Origin: Phyllobacteriaceae bacterium
Lineage (GTDB): Bacteria; Pseudomonadota; Alphaproteobacteria; Rhizobiales; Rhizobiaceae
Length of the DNA stretch: 64,000 nt
NCBI GenBank assembly: GCA_024742765.1
Contig: JANSXT010000008.1
Location: forward strand, 102,653 to 166,652
Direction of reading: 5' to 3'
Shown: positions 1 through 10,125 of the stretch, one piece after another
Position numbering within the stretch: the first letter of the stretch is position 1
Layout of the letters: each line of letters begins with the position of its first letter
Position numbers and translations under genes: made by a program
The notes under the pieces: model-generated
Database searches by the model: none
What the model saw: the letters and a program-made list of their open reading frames with translations, nothing else
Told to the model about the DNA's origin: nothing

Positions 1-679
<679 letters not shown>

Positions 680-690
680 CCTCTCCCGTC

Positions 691-1389
691 ATGAACGCCG
701 ATCACCCGACCCGCGCCACCGAGGCCTTTTTCGGCCGGCGGCGCGGCAAGACGCTGCGTGGCCGGCAGGCCGATGCCATGCACCGCCTGCTGCCCGGTCT
801 TCTGATCGATCTCGAAAGGCCGGCGCCGACGGGCCTGGCCACGCTGTTTCCGCATAGGCCGGAGACCATCGTCCTGGAAATCGGTTTTGGCGGTGGCGAG
901 CATCTGTTGACCCATGCGCGCCGGCGGCCCGAAAACGGGTTCATCGGCGTCGAGCCCTTCGTCAATTCGATGGCCAAGCTGGTCACCGCGCTTGATGCGG
1001 AGCCGGCGGGCAACTTGCGGCTCTACGATGACGACGCCACGCAACTGCTCGACTGGCTGCCGGCTGCATCGATCGACCAGATCGATCTGCTCTATCCCGA
1101 CCCCTGGCCGAAGCCCAAACACTTCAAACGCCGCTTCGTCAACGCCCGCAATCTGGACCGGTTCGCCCGGGTGCTGAAATCTGGTGGTGTGTTCCGCTTT
1201 GCGTCCGACATTGACAGCTACGTCAATTGGACCCTGCAACACATCGACCGGCACCCGAACTTTGCCTGGACGGCCCGCCGGGCGGCGGACTGGCGCGAGC
1301 CCTATCCGCACTGGCCGGGCACGCGCTATGAGGCGAAGGCGCTGCGTGAGGGGCGCACGCCCGCCTACCTGAGCTTTGTCAGGTCGTAG
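691..1389 (+). CDS. trmB: tRNA (guanine-N7-)-methyltransferase
   Basis: TrmB methylates N7 of G46 in the variable loop of tRNAs using S-adenosylmethionine. The 232-residue protein has the SAM-binding loop [10 protein letters not shown] near residue 65 and the family hallmark [14 protein letters not shown] near residue 133, followed by [13 protein letters not shown] and a C-terminal [12 protein letters not shown] segment. The length is usual for the bacterial monomeric enzyme. The ATG at 691 lies 11 bases after the metK stop, so the gene is likely read from the metK promoter. It is tail-to-tail with the deacetylase gene, with only 18 bases between them. Confidence 0.96.
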   Translation: MNADHPTRATEAFFGRRRGKTLRGRQADAMHRLLPGLLIDLERPAPTGLATLFPHRPETIVLEIGFGGGEHLLTHARRRPENGFIGVEPFVNSMAKLVTALDAEPAGNLRLYDDDATQLLDWLPAASIDQIDLLYPDPWPKPKHFKRRFVNARNLDRFARVLKSGGVFRFASDIDSYVNWTLQHIDRHPNFAWTARRAADWREPYPHWPGTRYEAKALREGRTPAYLSFVRS

Positions 1390-1407
1390 GCGAATCCCGT
1401 TTGGAGG

Positions 1408-2250
1408 TTAGCGCACAGAGGCGACCAGCGCCGGATTGCCGCGCGCCGGTTGCAGGGCGACCACCTTGTAGCCCTCGCGTTCGAGCATGTTGAGGAAGCT
1501 CGGCAGCATTGCCGCCGTGCGCGCATGCAGGTCATGGAACAGGATGATGCCCGAGCCGCGCCGGCGCAGATCGCGCATGGTGCGCGTTGCCACGCGCACC
1601 GGGCTGATCCGGAAATAGTCCTTGGAATCGATGTCCACATCGACCACGACGATGCCCCGCGCGGCAAGGTGGCCGCGCAGCGCCGTCGTGTCGGCCAGAT
1701 AGGGGAAGCGGAAGAACGGCAGATCGGGGATGCCGGCCTCGCGCAGCGCCCGTTCGCCGCGCGCGATCTCGGCGACCGCGTCAGCATGGCTCATCGCCGC
1801 AAGGTTGGGATGGCCATAGGTGTGGCTGCCGACCGTGTGGCCTCGCGCGACGACGTTTCGGGCAAGGGCGGGATTGTTGCGCGCCATCTCGCCGACCATG
1901 AAGAAGGTGGCTTTGATGCCCTTGGCATCGAGCGCGTCGAGAATGCGCCGCGTGTTCTGGCCGGCAGGACCGTCATCGAAGGTCAGGATGACCTCTTTGG
2001 GCCCGAGCCGGATGTCGTCGATGGTCTCGACCCGCATGGTGCGCCCGGTCAGTGGCGTCCGCCGCAACGTGTCGGCGGTTTCGCGTAGGCTCGACCGGTC
2101 CGATGTGCTGGGTGCAAACGCTGCCGCTTGCGGCTCGGCGTCCGGGACAGAATCGCGCGTCGGTGCCAGCGCGGCGCATCCGCCAAGCGCGGTCAGGGCG
2201 ATCAGAAGGGAAACGGACGGAAGCAGGCGACGCAGGAAGGAGACGGCCAT
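1408..2250 (-). CDS. Lipoprotein polysaccharide deacetylase (NodB domain)
   Basis: This is a predicted secreted carbohydrate esterase of family 4, removing N- or O-acetyl groups from a polysaccharide; the substrate is unknown. The N-terminus is a lipoprotein signal with lipobox LTALGGC, the cysteine being residue 25 from the ATG at 2250. The NodB domain follows, with TFDDGPAG (catalytic and metal aspartates), HTVGSHTYGHPNL (metal histidines), FFRFPY and VDVDIDSKDY. A GTG at 2262 would add four residues; neither start has a clear ribosome binding site. The gene stands alone, facing away from rimP, with a CtrA-like motif about 50 bases upstream. It could act on peptidoglycan or exopolysaccharide. 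Confidence 0.85.
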   Translation of the reverse strand: MAVSFLRRLLPSVSLLIALTALGGCAALAPTRDSVPDAEPQAAAFAPSTSDRSSLRETADTLRRTPLTGRTMRVETIDDIRLGPKEVILTFDDGPAGQNTRRILDALDAKGIKATFFMVGEMARNNPALARNVVARGHTVGSHTYGHPNLAAMSHADAVAEIARGERALREAGIPDLPFFRFPYLADTTALRGHLAARGIVVVDVDIDSKDYFRISPVRVATRTMRDLRRRGSGIILFHDLHARTAAMLPSFLNMLEREGYKVVALQPARGNPALVASVR

Positions 2251-2300
2251 CGGAGACACCACGCGGAAAAAAGAGCATCTGCGCTTTATGGTAAACGACG

Positions 2301-2308
2301 ATGGTTAA
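2301..2308 (-). promoter_or_regulatory. CtrA-like motif upstream of the deacetylase gene
   Basis: The octamer ATGGTTAA on the plus strand reads TTAACCAT on the minus strand, the half-site typical of CtrA-bound promoters in alphaproteobacteria. It lies about 50 bases upstream of the deacetylase start. A lone octamer is weak evidence; weight comes only from its recurrence at other promoters in this window. Confidence 0.3.
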
Positions 2309-2405
2309 CGAAGTGCGAGCGCGGCGACCGGGCCTCTCGAGGTTCCCGCCCCTTGCAACCCGCTGTCGGCGGGCGTATATGAGCGTCACATCTTGGTCGT
2401 AGACG

Positions 2406-2436
2406 AAGAGTGGGCCCGCCGGACCCGCTCTTTTTT
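2406..2436 (+). terminator. Intrinsic terminator, candidate attenuator in the rimP-nusA-infB leader
   Basis: GAGTGGG (2408-2414) can pair with CCCGCTC (2424-2430) across a 9-base loop, with A-T extension at the base and six T residues directly after the stem. This is a textbook Rho-independent terminator. It ends 15 bases before the proposed rimP start and no plus-strand gene lies between it and the trmB end except the divergent deacetylase, so it most likely terminates a leader transcript of the rimP operon itself. Leader attenuators before rimP are known in gammaproteobacteria; the equivalent here is inference. Confidence 0.7.
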
Positions 2437-2451
2437 ATATTCGAGACGGAA

Positions 2452-3093
2452 TTGACCACGAGCGAACGCGCATTCGCGCCCATCATTGAAGACGAGCCGC
2501 GCCTGGTGACCGAAACCGGGATCGATGCCCGTGTCGCCACGCTGATCGAGCCGGTGCTCAATTCCGAAGGCTTCCGGTTGGTCCGCGTGCGCCTGTCGGG
2601 CCAGAACGGCGCGACATTGCAGGTGATGGCCGAGCGCGCCGACGGAACGATGACCGTTGAGGATTGCGAGACACTCAGCCGCATGGTCTCGCCGATCCTT
2701 GACGTTGAAGACCCGATCGACCGTGCCTATCATCTGGAGGTGTCGTCGCCCGGCATCGACCGGCCTTTGGTGCGCAAGACCGATTTCGCCAAATGGCGCG
2801 GCCATGTGGCAAAGCTCGAGACATCGGTTCTGGTGAATGGTCGCAAGCGCTTCCGCGGCACCATCACCGATGTTGACACCGATACGGTCACGCTGTTCCG
2901 CGACCAGCCGTCCATGGGCGACGAGAACACCAATACCGTCCCGTTTTCGGCGATTGCCGATGCGCGGCTGATCTTGACCGACGATTTGATCCGCGCGTCT
3001 CTGACGGCCGACAAGGCGGCGCGCGCCGCTCGCGGACTTGAACCAGAACATGATGATTTTTCCGGCGATGCGCCGGATGCCGAAACGCCCTGA
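2452..3093 (+). CDS. rimP: Ribosome maturation factor RimP
   Basis: RimP is needed for maturation of the 30S ribosomal subunit. The protein has the characteristic N-terminal half with [19 protein letters not shown] and the [19 protein letters not shown] and [14 protein letters not shown] segments, followed by a C-terminal SH3-like half. I place the start at TTG 2452, giving 213 residues; the GTG at 2410 lies inside the terminator stem and is unlikely, and GTG 2509 would remove residues that look conserved in rhizobial relatives. The start remains the least certain point. First gene of rimP-nusA-ylxR-infB, 11 bases before nusA. Confidence 0.93.
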   Translation: MTTSERAFAPIIEDEPRLVTETGIDARVATLIEPVLNSEGFRLVRVRLSGQNGATLQVMAERADGTMTVEDCETLSRMVSPILDVEDPIDRAYHLEVSSPGIDRPLVRKTDFAKWRGHVAKLETSVLVNGRKRFRGTITDVDTDTVTLFRDQPSMGDENTNTVPFSAIADARLILTDDLIRASLTADKAARAARGLEPEHDDFSGDAPDAETP

Positions 3094-3104
3094 GGGAGAC
3101 CAAA

Positions 3105-4751
3105 ATGGCAGTCAGTGCAAACAAGCTCGAACTCCTGCAGATCGCCGACGCGGTCGCACGCGAGAAGCTGATCGACAAGGAGATCGTGATCGGCGCAATG
3201 GCCGACGCGATCCAGAAGGCGGCGAAATCGCGCTATGGTCAGGAGACCAATGTGCGCGCCGACATCAACGCCAAGACCGGCGAGATCAAGCTGCAGCGCC
3301 TGATGGAAGTGGTCGAGGAACTGGAAAACACCGACAACCAGATCGCGTTCGAAGACGCCCGCGCCAAAAATCCGGATGCGCAGATCGGCGACTTCATCGC
3401 CGAGCCGCTGCCGCCGCTCGATTTTGGTCGCATCGCCGCCCAGTCGGCCAAGCAGGTCATCGTCCAGAAGGTGCGCGAGGCCGAGCGCGACAAGCAGTAT
3501 GAAGAGTTCAAGGACCGCGTCGGCGAGATCGTCAACGGAACGGTCAAGCGCGTCGAATATGGCAATGTCGTCGTCGATCTGGGCCGTGGCGAGGGCATCA
3601 TCCGCCGTGACGAACTGATCCCGCGCGAAATGTACCGCTATGGCGACCGCGTCCGCGCCTTCATCTATGACGTGCGCCGCGAGCAGCGCGGCCCGCAGAT
3701 CTTCCTGTCGCGGACCCACCCGCAGTTCATGGCCAAGCTGTTCCAGATGGAAGTGCCGGAAATCTATGACGGCATTATCGAGATCAAGTCGGTCGCCCGC
3801 GACCCCGGTTCGCGCGCCAAGATCGCCGTGATCTCACGCGACAGCGCGATCGATCCGGTCGGCGCCTGCGTCGGCATGCGCGGCAGCCGCGTGCAGGCCG
3901 TTGTCGGCGAGTTGCAGGGCGAAAAGATCGACATCATCCCCTGGCAGCCCGATGCCGCATCCTTCATCGTCAACGCGCTGCAGCCGGCCGAAGTTGCCAA
4001 GGTGGTGCTTGACGAGGATGCCGAGCGCATCGAAGTGGTCGTGCCGGACGAGCAGCTTTCGCTCGCCATCGGCCGCCGCGGCCAGAATGTTCGCCTTGCC
4101 TCGCAGCTGACGGGCTGGGACATCGACATCCTGACCGAGGACGAGGAATCGGCCCGCCGCCAGAAGGAATTCACCGAACGCACGCAGCTCTTCATGGAGG
4201 CGCTCGATGTCGACGAGATGGTCGGCCAGGTGCTGGCATCCGAAGGCTTCTCCTCGATTGAGGAAGTGGCCTATGTCGACGCCGAGGAAGTCTCGTCGAT
4301 CGAGGGGTTTGACGAGGACACCGCCGCCGAGATCCAGACCCGCGCACGCGAATATCTCGAACGCATCGAGGCGGAAAACGACGCCAAGCGCACCGAGCTG
4401 GGCGTTGTCGATGAGATTCGCGAAATCCCCGGTGTGACGACGGCCATGATGGTCGCGCTCGGCAAGGACGATGTGAAGACCATGGAGGATTTCGCCGGCT
4501 GTGCGGTCGACGATCTGGTCGGCTGGCGCGAACGCGTCGAGGGCGAAACCAAAATCTATGACGGCATCTTCACGCCGTTCGGCACCACGCGCGCCGAAGC
4601 CGAGGAAATGGTCCTGTCGGCGCGTCTGGCCGTCGGCTGGATCACCGAGGAAGACCTTGCCGCTGAATTCGAGGAAGACGGCGAGGAGCCGGCCGAAGGC
4701 GCCGAGGCGGTGCCCGCCGACGCGGACGCCACCGCGGGAGCTCCGGCGTAA
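3105..4751 (+). CDS. nusA: Transcription termination/antitermination factor NusA
   Basis: NusA binds RNA polymerase and nascent RNA and modulates pausing, termination and antitermination. The 548-residue protein shows the N-terminal polymerase-binding domain (1 to about 125), an S1 domain with [21 protein letters not shown] (about 140-200), two KH domains ending in [18 protein letters not shown], and a C-terminal region with two helix-hairpin-helix-like repeats ([19 protein letters not shown] and similar) and a very acidic tail. AGGGAGACC before the ATG serves as the ribosome binding site. In E. coli NusA represses its own operon, which fits with the terminator seen in the leader. Confidence 0.98.
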   Translation: MAVSANKLELLQIADAVAREKLIDKEIVIGAMADAIQKAAKSRYGQETNVRADINAKTGEIKLQRLMEVVEELENTDNQIAFEDARAKNPDAQIGDFIAEPLPPLDFGRIAAQSAKQVIVQKVREAERDKQYEEFKDRVGEIVNGTVKRVEYGNVVVDLGRGEGIIRRDELIPREMYRYGDRVRAFIYDVRREQRGPQIFLSRTHPQFMAKLFQMEVPEIYDGIIEIKSVARDPGSRAKIAVISRDSAIDPVGACVGMRGSRVQAVVGELQGEKIDIIPWQPDAASFIVNALQPAEVAKVVLDEDAERIEVVVPDEQLSLAIGRRGQNVRLASQLTGWDIDILTEDEESARRQKEFTERTQLFMEALDVDEMVGQVLASEGFSSIEEVAYVDAEEVSSIEGFDEDTAAEIQTRAREYLERIEAENDAKRTELGVVDEIREIPGVTTAMMVALGKDDVKTMEDFAGCAVDDLVGWRERVEGETKIYDGIFTPFGTTRAEAEEMVLSARLAVGWITEEDLAAEFEEDGEEPAEGAEAVPADADATAGAPA

Positions 4752-4780
4752 AGCCGGCGTGACGGGGATGGCACTTCGGC

Positions 4781-5485
4781 ATGACCTTGAACGAAGCGGA
4801 CATCGCGATGAACGAGCGCCGTTGCATCGTGACCGGCCAAAGCGCCGATGCTGACGGGCTGATCCGCTTCGTTGCCGGGCCCGATGGCTCGGTCGTGCCC
4901 GATCTCAAGCGAACCCTTCCGGGCCGAGGCTGCTGGGTGACCGCCCGGCGCGAGATGGTCGACAGGGCCGTTGCAAAAAAGCTGTTTGCCCGGGCGCTGC
5001 GCCGCAAGGTGGACGTGCCGGCCGATCTGGGCGCGCTGGTCGATCACCTGCTGGTCAGGCAGGCAACAGGCGCGCTGTCGATGGCACGCAAGGCGGGCGC
5101 GCTCGTTTCGGGCGCCATGCAGGTCGACAAGGCGGTGCGCGCCGGCCGTGCAAAGGCTTTGCTTCACGCGCAACATGCCGCGCCTGACGGCATGCGAAAG
5201 CTCGATCAGGCACGCCGCGCCACGGTCCATCTGGGCGGCCCGGACGTGCCGGTTTTCATGCTCCTTGATGACCAACAAATGGGTTTGGCATTCGGGGGCG
5301 GTAATGTAATACATGCAGCCGTGCTTGACGGCAGGGGTGGCCATGCCGCATTGCGGCGGCTTGAAGCGCTGCGCGACTACAGGACTGGGCCAGACATGCG
5401 ACCGGCTTCGCCGGACGCAGGCGTCGGTCTTTTGGCCGGAAAGGCCGGCGGGCATGTGACCGCGAAGGAAACGGATCAGGAATGA
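4781..5485 (+). CDS. ylxR: YlxR-like RNA-binding protein with L7Ae-type domain
   Basis: This 234-residue protein joins an N-terminal YlxR (DUF448) domain, with [10 protein letters not shown] and PGRGCWV, to an L7Ae/L30e-like domain around [20 protein letters not shown]. YlxR-fold proteins bind RNA and nucleoid and are found between nusA and infB in most bacteria; the fused form is usual in alphaproteobacteria. The last 60 or so residues look less conserved. Its stop overlaps the infB start in ATGA, so the two are translationally coupled. The exact role is not established. Confidence 0.88.
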   Translation: MTLNEADIAMNERRCIVTGQSADADGLIRFVAGPDGSVVPDLKRTLPGRGCWVTARREMVDRAVAKKLFARALRRKVDVPADLGALVDHLLVRQATGALSMARKAGALVSGAMQVDKAVRAGRAKALLHAQHAAPDGMRKLDQARRATVHLGGPDVPVFMLLDDQQMGLAFGGGNVIHAAVLDGRGGHAALRRLEALRDYRTGPDMRPASPDAGVGLLAGKAGGHVTAKETDQE

Positions 5486-8031
5486 GTGATACAAGTTCGG
5501 ACGACAAGAAGACGGCTGGCCGCACGCTCTCGATGAGGCGCGATAGCGGCAAGGGCACCGTGCGCCAGAAGATGGGCGGCGGGCGCACCAACACCGTCGT
5601 CGTCGAAACGCGCAAGCGCAAATTCACCAAGCCGGGCGACAAGCCCGCTGGCGGATCGCTGGCCGGCGGCTTGAAGCCGCGCACCAAGCCGGCCGCCGAA
5701 GCGCCGGCACCGACGCCCGCGCCCGCGCAGGAAACAGGCGGCGCCGACCGCAGCGGCGCGGTTCTCAAGGAACTGTCGCAGAGCGAGATCGAGGCACGCC
5801 GCCGCGCGCTCGAGGAAGCCAAGGCGCGCGAGGCCGAAGACCGCGAAAAATTTCAGGCTGACGAGCAGCGGCGCAAGGAAGAAGAAGCGCGCCGCGAGCG
5901 CGAGATGGCCGAGCGCGAGGAAGCCGAGCGGGCCGAACAGGCGCGTCTGGCCGCCGAGGCCGAAGCGAAAGCGCAAGCCGCCCAGAAGGCCGAACAGGAA
6001 GGCGCGCGCCGCGCACCGGCCGAAAAGGCCGCGCCGGGCCGCACCGACGATGGCGATGCGCGCCGTGGCGCCGCCGCCAAGCGTCCGGCCAAGACCGACA
6101 CCGCGCCCAAGCCGTCGCGCGGCCGTGACGACAATCGCCGCCGCGGCAAGCTGACGCTCGCCAACGTGACGGGCGACGGCGAAGGCCGTTCACGCTCGCT
6201 GTCGGCGATGCGCCGCCGTCAGGAGAAGATCAAGCGCGCCCAGATGGGCATGTCCGAACCGCGCGAGAAGATTTCGCGCGAGGTGCGGCTGCCCGAGACG
6301 ATCACCATTCAGGAACTGGCGCAACGGATGACCGAACGCGCGGTCGACGTCGTCAAGTTCATGATGAAGCAGGGCCAGATGATGAAGCCCGGCGACCTGA
6401 TCGACGCGGACACCGCCGAACTGATCGCCGAGGAATTCGGCCACACGGTGCGGCGCGTTTCGGAATCCGATGTCGAGGAGGGCCTGTTCGACATCAACGA
6501 CAAGCCCGAGGACATGAAGCCGCGCCCGGCGGTCGTCACCATCATGGGCCATGTCGACCACGGCAAGACGTCGCTGCTCGATGCGATCCGCAACGCCAAT
6601 GTGGTGTCCGGCGAGGCCGGCGGCATCACCCAGCATATCGGCGCCTACCAGGTGGAGAAGGACGGTCAGAAGATCACCTTCCTGGATACGCCCGGCCACG
6701 CCGCCTTCACCGCGATGCGCGCGCGCGGCGCCCAGGCGACCGATATCGCCATCCTTGTGGTGGCCGCCGACGACGCGGTGATGCCGCAGACGATCGAATC
6801 CATCGCCCACATCAAGGCGGCCGGCGTGCCGATGATTGTCGCGATCAACAAGATCGACAAGCCGGACGCGGACGCCAACAAGGTGCGCACCGAGCTTCTG
6901 CAGCATGAGGTTTTCGTCGAATCCATGGGCGGCGAAACCCAGGATGTCGAGGTCTCCGCGCTGAAGGGCACCAATCTGGACGGCCTGCTCGATTCAATCC
7001 TGCTGCAGTCCGAAATCCTCGAACTGAAGGCCAATCCGGACCGCACCGCCGAGGGTGTCGTCGTCGAAGCCAAGCTCGACAAGGGCCGCGGCGCGGTGGC
7101 GACCGTGCTGGTGCAGGCCGGAACGCTCAAGACCGGTGACATCGTTGTTGCCGGCGACGAGTGGGGCAAGGTCCGCGCCATCATCAACGATCGCGGCGAG
7201 AACCTCGATGAGGCCGAACCGTCCCTGCCGGTCGAGATCCTCGGCCTCAACGGCACGCCGCAGGCCGGCGACAAGGTAGCCGTGGTCGAGAACGAGGCAC
7301 GCGCCCGAGAGGTCTCTGATTATCGACAGCGCAAGACGCGCGAGATTTCCGTGGCACGCCAGGCCGGCGCGCGCGGCTCGCTGGAACAGATGATGGCGGC
7401 TGCCAAGGATGCCGAAACCGCCGAGTTCCCGCTCGTCGTCAAGGGCGACGTGCAGGGGTCTGTCGAAGCGATCCTCGGCGCGCTGGAAAAGCTGGGCACC
7501 GACGAGGTCAAGGCGCGGATCATCCATTCGGGTGCCGGCGGCATCACCGAGACCGATGTCTCGCTGGCCGAGTCGACCGGTGCCGCGATCATGGGCTTCA
7601 ATGTGCGCGCCAACAAGCAGGCGCGCGATGCAGCCGAAGCCGCAGGCGTCGAAATCCGCTATTACAACATCATCTACAACCTGCTCGATGATGTGAAGGC
7701 GGCGATGGAAGGCCTGCTCTCGCCCGAGCGGCGCGAGACCTTCCTCGGCAATGCCGAGATCCTCGAAGTCTTCAACATCACCAAGGTCGGCAAGGTCGCC
7801 GGCTGTCAGGTGACCGAAGGCAAGGTGGAGCGCGGCGCCGGCGTGCGACTGGTGCGCGACAGCGTCGTCATCCACGAGGGCAAGCTGAAGACGCTCAAGC
7901 GCTTCAAGGACGAGGTGCAGGAAGTTCCCGTCGGACAGGAATGCGGCATGGCCTTCGAAAATTACGAGGACATCCGCGCCGGCGACGTGATCGAGTGCTT
8001 CCGCGTCGAGGAAGTCGCGCGGACGTTGTAG
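5482..8031 (+). CDS. infB: Translation initiation factor IF-2
   Basis: IF-2 is the GTPase that brings initiator fMet-tRNA to the 30S subunit and promotes subunit joining. The 849-residue protein starts with a long charged low-complexity region (about 1-260, rich in Ala, Glu, Arg and Lys, likely coiled coil), then the IF2 N-domain, and a G domain with [10 protein letters not shown] (G1, about residue 355), DTPGHAAF (G3) and NKIDKPD (G4). C-terminal beta-barrel and tRNA-binding domains follow, including [12 protein letters not shown] and [16 protein letters not shown]. Length is normal for alphaproteobacteria. Last gene of the tight nusA cluster; the usual next gene, rbfA, is displaced by two small genes. 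Confidence 0.98.
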   Translation: MSDTSSDDKKTAGRTLSMRRDSGKGTVRQKMGGGRTNTVVVETRKRKFTKPGDKPAGGSLAGGLKPRTKPAAEAPAPTPAPAQETGGADRSGAVLKELSQSEIEARRRALEEAKAREAEDREKFQADEQRRKEEEARREREMAEREEAERAEQARLAAEAEAKAQAAQKAEQEGARRAPAEKAAPGRTDDGDARRGAAAKRPAKTDTAPKPSRGRDDNRRRGKLTLANVTGDGEGRSRSLSAMRRRQEKIKRAQMGMSEPREKISREVRLPETITIQELAQRMTERAVDVVKFMMKQGQMMKPGDLIDADTAELIAEEFGHTVRRVSESDVEEGLFDINDKPEDMKPRPAVVTIMGHVDHGKTSLLDAIRNANVVSGEAGGITQHIGAYQVEKDGQKITFLDTPGHAAFTAMRARGAQATDIAILVVAADDAVMPQTIESIAHIKAAGVPMIVAINKIDKPDADANKVRTELLQHEVFVESMGGETQDVEVSALKGTNLDGLLDSILLQSEILELKANPDRTAEGVVVEAKLDKGRGAVATVLVQAGTLKTGDIVVAGDEWGKVRAIINDRGENLDEAEPSLPVEILGLNGTPQAGDKVAVVENEARAREVSDYRQRKTREISVARQAGARGSLEQMMAAAKDAETAEFPLVVKGDVQGSVEAILGALEKLGTDEVKARIIHSGAGGITETDVSLAESTGAAIMGFNVRANKQARDAAEAAGVEIRYYNIIYNLLDDVKAAMEGLLSPERRETFLGNAEILEVFNITKVGKVAGCQVTEGKVERGAGVRLVRDSVVIHEGKLKTLKRFKDEVQEVPVGQECGMAFENYEDIRAGDVIECFRVEEVARTL

Positions 8032-8079
8032 TTTCGCCCGGATGCTGCAAAGTGTGCTCGGATAGAAGGAGATAAGGCC

Positions 8080-8376
8080 ATGGCAGACACGTTTGCCTTT
8101 GTGACTTCACTCCCACCAAGAACCCGCCATGGTCGCGATGCGTCAAACAACGAGCAACGCTCCGAGCGCGCGAACGTCTTTGTGGGCGTCGACAGTTTGC
8201 TTGACGAAGCTGCAAATTCTCTGGAGCGATCAGCCGATATGCTCGATAGGTTGGCCGCTGATCAAGCTGTCTGGCTGGCGCACTCTCAGGCATTGATGGA
8301 TCGCATAGAGCGAGAAAATGCAGTGAACGCAAAGGCGCTGGAGCATTGGATCGGAGACGGTGCTCTTCATGGATGA
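8080..8376 (+). CDS. Small hypothetical protein between infB and rbfA
   Basis: I do not recognise this 98-residue protein. It begins MADTFAFVTSLPPRTRHGRD and then forms a largely helical, charged segment (LLDEAANSLERSADMLDRLAADQ, then a run ending IERENAVNAKALEHWIG). No signal peptide or membrane segment is evident. A very good ribosome binding site (AAGGAGAT, about 8066-8073) precedes the ATG, so expression is plausible. Base composition and codon choice are visibly more AT-rich than infB and rbfA on either side. Its 3' end overlaps the next small gene by 8 bases, suggesting a coupled pair. The pair separates infB from rbfA, which are usually adjacent, so it looks like an insertion that kept the operon open. 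Confidence 0.6.
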   Translation: MADTFAFVTSLPPRTRHGRDASNNEQRSERANVFVGVDSLLDEAANSLERSADMLDRLAADQAVWLAHSQALMDRIERENAVNAKALEHWIGDGALHG

Positions 8377-8701
8377 GGAACAGGGCAGATCGCCGGAAAA
8401 GGATGAGCCGGGAGCGTCCAGTGAGCAGGTGTCTTGGAGGCGGTTCGGCGAGTTCTTCGCCAACATACTGCGGCTTGAACGAACGGTCGCGCGCTTGGAA
8501 CAAGACAACCGTCAGCTTCGAAACCAGGTCACGGCGCTTCAACGGATGGTCGACGATCACAACGGCCAGTTGAAAGCCATTCTGGCAACACTCGAAACTT
8601 CGATTGCCTCGCGCATCGAAAGCGCTGCGGATCGCGCGGCAATCGATGCGGTTGTGCGTCTTCTGGAAACGCGCGGCGACCAAGACCAAAGCGATAGCTG
8701 A
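8369..8701 (+). CDS. Small hypothetical coiled-coil protein between infB and rbfA
   Basis: This protein of about 110 residues has an acidic disordered N-terminus ([18 protein letters not shown]), a short segment [12 protein letters not shown], and then a clear leucine-heptad helix ([19 protein letters not shown] and onward to about residue 75), predicted to form a coiled coil. No known family is recognised. The start could be GTG 8360 or ATG 8369; I prefer the ATG, which overlaps the upstream gene's stop in ATGGATGA. It ends two bases before the rbfA ATG. Tight coupling on both sides suggests co-transcription with infB and rbfA. A structural or regulatory partner role with its neighbour is only inference. 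Confidence 0.6.
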   Translation: MDEEQGRSPEKDEPGASSEQVSWRRFGEFFANILRLERTVARLEQDNRQLRNQVTALQRMVDDHNGQLKAILATLETSIASRIESAADRAAIDAVVRLLETRGDQDQSDS

Positions 8702-8703
8702 AC

Positions 8704-9093
8704 ATGTCCAATGATGGCCCCTCACAGCGCCAGCTTCGTGTTGGCGAGCATGTGCGTCACGCGCTCACGCAGCTTCTGCAGCGTGGCGAAGTCGCCGACC
8801 CAGAACTGGATGGCGTCGTCCTGTCGGTGACCGAAGTGCGCATGTCGCCCGATCTGAAGATCGCCACCGCCTACGTCACCGCGTTCGGGCGCGATGACAT
8901 GGCGCCGCTGGTCAAGGCGCTGGCCCGCAACGCCAGGTTCATTCGCGGCCGGCTGTCGCGTGAACTCGGCCAGATGAAGTACATGCCCGATTTCCGCTTC
9001 CGCGCCGACACGAGCTTCGACAATTTCCAGAAGGTGGACGCGCTGCTCAAATCGCCGCATGTGGCGCGCGATCTGGACGGGGACGAGGACTGA
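8704..9093 (+). CDS. rbfA: Ribosome-binding factor A
   Basis: RbfA is a small KH-fold protein that binds the 30S subunit precursor and assists 16S 5'-end maturation, important in the cold. The 129 residues include the typical opening [18 protein letters not shown], the segment [19 protein letters not shown], and [20 protein letters not shown] ahead of a variable acidic tail. It starts two bases after the preceding small gene and its stop overlaps the truB start (TGATG), so rbfA and truB are coupled. Length and context are normal apart from the interlopers upstream. Confidence 0.96.
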   Translation: MSNDGPSQRQLRVGEHVRHALTQLLQRGEVADPELDGVVLSVTEVRMSPDLKIATAYVTAFGRDDMAPLVKALARNARFIRGRLSRELGQMKYMPDFRFRADTSFDNFQKVDALLKSPHVARDLDGDED

Positions 9094-10031
9094 TGGCGCG
9101 CCAGCGCAAGAAGAAGGGCCGGCCGGTTTCCGGCTGGCTGGTTCTGGACAAGCCGCTGGAACTGGGCTCGACGCAGGCCGTCTCCAAGGTTCGGTGGCTG
9201 TTTGGCGCGCAAAAGGCCGGCCATGCCGGCACGCTCGATCCGCTGGCGACCGGCATCCTGCCGATTGCGCTCGGCGAAGCGACCAAGACGGTGCCCTATG
9301 TGGTCGACGGGACGAAGGCTTACCGATTCACCGTAAGCTGGGGCGCGCAGACAACGACCGACGATTTGGAAGGCGAGGCGATCGACACGTCCGCCGACCG
9401 GCCCGACCGGGCCGCCATCGAGGCGCTTTTGCCGCGCTTTACCGGCCCGATCAGCCAGACGCCGCCGCAGTTTTCGGCCGTCAAGGTCGATGGCGAACGC
9501 GCTTACGCGCTCGCCCGGCAGGGCGAGGCGGCGGCCGTCACGGCCCGCGAGGTCGAAATCGACACGCTGTCCGTCGTCGAACATGCCGGCGACACCACCA
9601 TGTTCAATGTGGAATGCGGCAAGGGCACCTATGTCCGCGCGCTGGCGCGCGACTTGGGCCTTGAGTTGGGCTGTTTCGGCCATGTCAGCGCGCTGCGCCG
9701 CACACTTGTCGAGCCGTTCGACGAGGAGGATGCGGTCACGCTTGCCGACCTGGAATCCGCCGTCGAAGCGGCGGGCGAGGACGAGGCGGCGCGTCATGCG
9801 GCGCTTGATGCGTTCCTGCTCGATACGGGCGAGGCGATGGACGGGTTTCCGCGCATCGATCTCGGCGACGAGCAGGCGCACCGCATCCGTCTTGGCAACC
9901 CGGCCATCCTGCGCGGCCGCGACGCGCCGGTCGCCGAAGAGGAAGCCTGCGCCTTCCATCGCAATCGCCTTGTGGCGATCGGCGAGATCGCGCAGGGCGC
10001 CTTCCGGCCGCGCCGGGTTTTCCGCCTTTGA
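9093..10031 (+). CDS. truB: tRNA pseudouridine(55) synthase
   Basis: TruB converts U55 in the T-loop of tRNAs to pseudouridine. The 312-residue protein carries [17 protein letters not shown] and the catalytic motif [16 protein letters not shown], with the nucleophile Asp49, plus [16 protein letters not shown] and the [13 protein letters not shown] segment. The C-terminal part resembles the PUA-like extension of alphaproteobacterial TruB. The ATG overlaps the rbfA stop. In related genomes rpsO follows directly; here about 3.3 kb of other genes intervene. Confidence 0.97.
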   Translation: MARQRKKKGRPVSGWLVLDKPLELGSTQAVSKVRWLFGAQKAGHAGTLDPLATGILPIALGEATKTVPYVVDGTKAYRFTVSWGAQTTTDDLEGEAIDTSADRPDRAAIEALLPRFTGPISQTPPQFSAVKVDGERAYALARQGEAAAVTAREVEIDTLSVVEHAGDTTMFNVECGKGTYVRALARDLGLELGCFGHVSALRRTLVEPFDEEDAVTLADLESAVEAAGEDEAARHAALDAFLLDTGEAMDGFPRIDLGDEQAHRIRLGNPAILRGRDAPVAEEEACAFHRNRLVAIGEIAQGAFRPRRVFRL

Positions 10032-10125
10032 CACGGTGACAAGATTCCCCCGCAAGGGTGATTGCATTTGGCTGATCTTGGCGCCAACGTCGCCGCAAAC
10101 CATTCCGATTTGACAGGAGCGCCCG

